Origin: Fusobacterium sp.
GTDB lineage: Bacteria; Fusobacteriota; Fusobacteriia; Fusobacteriales; Fusobacteriaceae
NCBI GenBank assembly: GCA_018457305.1
Contig: JAGYHM010000051.1
Coordinates: forward strand, 1-8,316
DNA length: 8,316 nucleotides
Direction of reading: 5' to 3'
Under the pieces are notes generated by a model. It did no database searches, was not told where the DNA came from, and saw nothing but the letters and a program-made list of their open reading frames with translations. Shown here piece by piece: positions 5,744 to 8,316 of the stretch (its first letter is position 1; the number at the start of each line of letters is the position of its first letter). The position numbers and the translations under genes were made by a program.

Positions 5744-7123
5744 ATGTTTGATTTAGTACAACACCGTAGACCAAAACAAGTAGAAGCAATAGCAATAATA
5801 GGAGTGATATTTTTCTTATTGGGATTTCCAATGATAAAAATTCCTAATATGGTTCCACATATTCCAGTTTTAATAAGTATAATTTTCTTATTATTATATG
5901 GATCAATAATGAAAATAAAATTTAAGTTAATGCAAAAAAGTATGATAGATGCAGTTAGTACAAGTATGGGAGCAGTATTCTTATTTTTCTTTATAGGAAT
6001 TTTAGTATCTCTTTTGATGATGTCAGGAGCTATACCAACTTTAATTTTTTATGGATTAGATATAATTTCAACAAAAGTTTTTTATCTTTCAGCTTTTTGT
6101 GTTACTGCAATTATAGGAGTATCAATAGGAAGTAGTTTAACAACAGTTGCAACACTTGGAGTTGCACTTATAGGAATGTCTAATGCCTTTGAATTAAATT
6201 CTGCTATAACAGCAGGGGCAGTTGTATCGGGAGCATTTTTTGGAGATAAAATGTCGCCACTTTCAGATACAACAAGTATTGCTGCAAGTATTGTTGGAGT
6301 AGATTTATTTGAACATATAAAAAATATGATGTATACAACAGTACCAGCTTTTATAATATCTGCAATATTCTTTACAGTATTATCTCCTTGGAAAGAAATG
6401 GGAGATGTAGCAGGTGTGATAAAATTTAAAGAAGGAATTTTATCAACAGGTTTAGTTCATCCTTATGCTTTAATTCCATTCGGTTTATTGATACTATTAT
6501 CAATTTTTAAAGTTCCTGCAATTATGAGTATAATATATACAGGAATAGTTAGTTTGGTAATAACAACTTTCCATAGTAACTATACATTAGGAGAAATAGC
6601 AGGGATTTTATTTGGAGGCTTTTCAAAAGCAGGTATTCCAGAAAATATTGCTTCATTGATTAGTCGTGGTGGAATAAATTCAATGTTCTTTACACTGACA
6701 ATAGTTATTTTAGCTTTGAGTTTAGGAGGACTTTTATTTGGTTTGGGAATAATTCCAACTTTATTAGAAGATATGGCTCATTTATTAAAAACTGCTTCTA
6801 GAGCAACTTTCTGTGTTGCTTTCACGGCAGTAGTTGTAAATTTTGTGGTAGGAGAGCAATATTTAAGTATATTATTAGCTGGAAAAACTTTTAAACCAGT
6901 TTATGATAAATTAAATTTACATTCAAAAAATTTATCAAGAACTTTGGAGGACTCTGGTACGGTTATAAATCCATTAGTGCCTTGGGGAGTCTGTGGGGCA
7001 TTTATTTCTAGTATGCTAGGTGTTCCGACTCTAACTTACTTACCTTTTGCTATATTCTGCTATATGAGTTTAATATTAACTTTAATTTTTGGATATACAG
7101 GTTTAACTTTAACAAAAAAATAG
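5744..7123 (+). CDS. nhaC: NhaC-family transporter (annotated class: Na+/H+ antiporter; likely tyrosine/aromatic amino acid transporter)
   Basis: Inner-membrane secondary transporter of 459 residues with about 11-12 hydrophobic segments. Family signatures are intact: SIGSSLTTVATLG (127-139), GAFFGDKMSPLSDTT (163-177), GGINSMFFTLT (309-319), VVGEQYLSILLAGKTFKP (368-385) and LSRTLEDSGTVINPLVPWG (397-415). The family covers Na+/H+ exchange and malate/lactate exchange (MleN), and homologues preceded by tyrosine-specific T-boxes or placed in tyrosine decarboxylase clusters have been proposed as tyrosine carriers. Here the leader codes for a Tyr-rich peptide and a terminator, which points the same way, so the substrate is probably tyrosine, imported with or exchanged for Na+. 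Start ATG 5744 is behind AGGAGG (5732-5737). The family is certain; the substrate is inference. Confidence 0.93.
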   Translation: MFDLVQHRRPKQVEAIAIIGVIFFLLGFPMIKIPNMVPHIPVLISIIFLLLYGSIMKIKFKLMQKSMIDAVSTSMGAVFLFFFIGILVSLLMMSGAIPTLIFYGLDIISTKVFYLSAFCVTAIIGVSIGSSLTTVATLGVALIGMSNAFELNSAITAGAVVSGAFFGDKMSPLSDTTSIAASIVGVDLFEHIKNMMYTTVPAFIISAIFFTVLSPWKEMGDVAGVIKFKEGILSTGLVHPYALIPFGLLILLSIFKVPAIMSIIYTGIVSLVITTFHSNYTLGEIAGILFGGFSKAGIPENIASLISRGGINSMFFTLTIVILALSLGGLLFGLGIIPTLLEDMAHLLKTASRATFCVAFTAVVVNFVVGEQYLSILLAGKTFKPVYDKLNLHSKNLSRTLEDSGTVINPLVPWGVCGAFISSMLGVPTLTYLPFAIFCYMSLILTLIFGYTGLTLTKK

Positions 7124-7159
7124 AAATATTCAATTTTTAGATAGAACATATTTTTTATT

Positions 7160-7222
7160 GGGGTGTTGGGGCTACGCCCCAACACCAAAAAGGGCGAGCA
7201 GAGTGGAAGCTCGTAGCGAGCC
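7160..7222. repeat. Intergenic composite GC-rich palindrome
   Basis: An island of G/C-rich sequence in AT-rich DNA. The first half is an 11-bp perfect hairpin, GGTGTTGGGGC (7162-7172) / GCCCCAACACC (7176-7186), with a TAC loop. The second half (about 7192-7222) holds CGAGC (7195-7199), GCTCG (7209-7213) and CGAGC (7217-7221), giving two alternative 5-bp stems. It has no T-tract, so it is not a normal terminator. The plan (large G/C hairpin, then a weaker one of about 30-35 bases) matches the insertion inside the ABC gene at 7748-7819, suggesting a dispersed family. Confidence 0.75.
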
Positions 7223-7251
7223 AAAAATAAAAATTAAGCATAAAAATTTAA

Positions 7252-7287
7252 GGCTATTACAAATTTGTAATGGCCCTATTTTTTTTT
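7252..7287. terminator. Bidirectional terminator between convergent nhaC and the ABC gene
   Basis: GGCTATTACAAA (7252-7263) is complementary to TTTGTAATGGCC (7264-7275) with one G-U; folding leaves about a 10-bp stem and a 4-base loop. T's at 7279-7287 complete a terminator for + transcription. The complementary A/T-rich flank on the left (TAAAAATTTAA) could supply a weaker U-tract for the minus strand. The T-run overlaps the ABC stop codon (7286-7288). Confidence 0.8.
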
Positions 7288-8122
7288 ATTTAATATTCAT
7301 AATTTTTAAAACTTGATTTTTATATTTTAATCTTTGAACATCCTCATCTTCTTCATTATTTATTTCAATAATAATTTCATCTAAAATTTCCCCCGGTTTA
7401 TTTTTTAAGATATAAATTCTATCACTTAAAGAAACAGCTTCATCTATATCATGAGTGATTAGTATAGTGGTGAATTTAAATTTTTTTGCAATTTCCATAT
7501 ACCAATTATGTAATTCTATTTTTGTAATGGCATCAAGAGCAGAAAAAGCCTCATCTAAAAGAAAAATATTTTTTTTCATCATATAAGTTCTAATAAGTGC
7601 AATTCTTTGCCTCATACCTCCACTTAATTGTTTAGGGTATTTATTTGCATAATCTTCAAGTCCAAATTCTTTTAAAATTTTTAAACTTTCTTCAAAGATA
7701 TATTTTTTACTGTTGACTTTTTTAATTCTTTTAGGATTTTTATTTTTGGGGTTTGGGGCGACAGCCCCAAGCCTCGCAGAGAAGGGAAACAGTGAGTAGA
7801 GCGAACGCAGTTTCCCCTTTTTATTATCTATTATTAAAGGCAACATAATATTTTCTATTATAGTTTTATGCTCAAATAGCAAATCTTTTTGCAACATATA
7901 TGAAACTTTTCCAACATAATCTTTGCTATCTTCAATTAAAATTTCTCCATCTTGTTTTTTTAAAATTCCTGCAATAAGATTAAAAAGAGTAGATTTTCCA
8001 ACTCCACTTGTTCCAACAATTGCAACTGTTTCTTCTTTTTTTACGGAGATATTTATGTTTTTTAAAATTTGATTATCTCCAAAAGAATAATTTAGATTTT
8101 CTATTTTTAATATATTTTTCAT
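7286..8122 (-). CDS. ABC transporter ATP-binding protein (nitrate/taurine/thiamine-precursor type) with an in-frame insertion
   Basis: Cytoplasmic ATPase subunit of an importer. Walker A GTSGVGKST (37-45), Q-loop Q78, signature LSGGMRQR (166-173), Walker B NIFLLDEAF (185-193), D-loop SALD (194-197) and H-loop ITHD (222-225) are all present, so it should be active. The ITHDIDEAVSLSDRIYILKNKPGEI end is typical of the SsuB/TauB/ThiZ-like subfamily; the substrate cannot be told because permease and binding protein are not in the window. Residues about 102-138, between the Q-loop and signature, have no counterpart I know in the family. They are encoded by a GC-rich palindrome (7748-7819) plus flanks, in frame, with normal family sequence (EESLKILKEFGLEDYANKYPKQLSGG) resuming after it. 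The start ATG at 8122 follows GGAGA (8129-8133). It is convergent with nhaC. Confidence 0.92.
   Translation of the reverse strand: MKNILKIENLNYSFGDNQILKNINISVKKEETVAIVGTSGVGKSTLFNLIAGILKKQDGEILIEDSKDYVGKVSYMLQKDLLFEHKTIIENIMLPLIIDNKKGKLRSLYSLFPFSARLGAVAPNPKNKNPKRIKKVNSKKYIFEESLKILKEFGLEDYANKYPKQLSGGMRQRIALIRTYMMKKNIFLLDEAFSALDAITKIELHNWYMEIAKKFKFTTILITHDIDEAVSLSDRIYILKNKPGEILDEIIIEINNEEDEDVQRLKYKNQVLKIMNIK
7748..7819. repeat. Palindromic element inserted in frame within the ABC ATPase gene
   Basis: Two adjacent hairpins. The first is GGTTTGGGGC (7750-7759) / GCCCCAAGCC (7764-7773), 10 bp with one G-U and loop GACA. The second is GGGAAAC (7784-7790) / GTTTCCC (7810-7816), with a 19-base loop holding GAGTAGAGCGAACG. 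The first hairpin matches the intergenic one at 7160-7188 closely (shared TTGGGGC...GCCCCAA core). The inserted piece, with flanks, spans about 7709-7819 (111 bases, 37 codons), exact ends uncertain. Read on the minus strand it adds residues such as SLFPFSARLGAVAPNPK without a stop. Confidence 0.8.
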
Positions 8123-8152
8123 TTTTTATCTCCATAAATAACTTATTTATAT

Positions 8153-8316
8153 CTTACTTTTTTATGGGCAAAAAAGTAAGCAAAAAGCCCTTACGAGCCC
8201 AAAATTTCTTTAATCGTAAAAACTCCTAATTCGTTAAGAAAAACTTGCAAACTCGCTACGTTCAAACACGCAAGATTTTTCTAAAACTCATTACAAGTTT
8301 TTACTGAGAAATTTTA
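8153..8316. repeat. Gene-free tail with several inverted repeats
   Basis: I find no convincing gene in 8123-8316. It holds an 11-bp perfect inverted repeat, CTTACTTTTTT (8153-8163) / AAAAAAGTAAG (8170-8180), loop ATGGGC. GCCC copies at 8187-8190 and 8197-8200 could pair with the GGGC at 8166-8169. A second stem, AGAAAAACTTGC (8237-8248) with GCAAGATTTTTCT (8270-8282), gives 12 bp with one bulged A. The loop of the latter contains CTCGCTACG (8252-8260), the exact reverse complement of CGTAGCGAG (7212-7220) in the intergenic palindrome. No confident promoter for the minus-strand ABC gene was found here. The region runs out of the window, so its full extent is unknown. Confidence 0.6.

Noticed and set aside
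7286..8122. ABC ATPase as a pseudogene because of the insertion
   Set aside because: The insertion is in frame and all nucleotide-binding motifs before and after it are intact.
7160..8316. CRISPR array or IS element
   Set aside because: The repeats are palindromic, differ from each other, and are not regularly spaced; no transposase or cas gene is seen.

Overview
This is an AT-rich window of an ordinary bacterial chromosome. Codons are strongly A/T-biased, Shine-Dalgarno sequences are strong, and there are short T-rich hairpin terminators and promoters with an extended -10. The gene content and repeat style fit Fusobacterium best: Rho, a non-mevalonate IspG, a cysteine-free L31, and short GC-rich palindromes scattered in an AT-rich background. 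The genus call is inference from style and protein similarity recalled from memory, not from a search.

Left part (1-3086, + strand): the C-terminal ATPase part of rho (cut by the window edge), then after 11 bases a membrane-anchored LysM/M23 cell-wall peptidase, then ispG. No terminator separates them. A three-gene stress cassette follows (3158-4325): a short ECF sigma factor, a 100-residue single-pass membrane protein one base downstream (probable anti-sigma factor), and a small exported helical protein with a Spy/CpxP-like ITxxQ motif. A hairpin terminator closes it. Just upstream of the sigma gene is an AAACTT-N16-GTCTAA pair that closely resembles a sigma-E type promoter, suggesting autoregulation.

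Middle (4394-5435): a consensus-like promoter drives rpmE (zinc-free L31). A hairpin terminator and upp (uracil salvage) follow, and a 12-bp-stem terminator ends the unit.

Right-centre (5441-7123): the most interesting part. A near-perfect promoter (TTGACA-17-TAAAAT with a TG extension) transcribes about 270 bases before an NhaC-family transporter. This leader holds a 23-codon peptide ending in GYLYYYRD, followed by segments that can fold in two exclusive ways. In one, segments 1:2 and 3:4 pair (antiterminator). In the other, 2:3 pair and an intrinsic terminator (4:5) forms. The geometry is what is expected of tyrosine-sensing, ribosome-mediated attenuation, and implies that the 'Na+/H+ antiporter' is really a tyrosine (or aromatic amino acid) transporter.

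Right end (7124-8316): an intergenic composite GC-rich palindrome, a terminator shared by convergent genes, and a minus-strand ABC transporter ATPase of the nitrate/taurine/thiamine-precursor type. The ATPase carries an in-frame insertion of a related palindrome (about 36 residues). The window ends in about 190 bases of gene-free, inverted-repeat-rich sequence.
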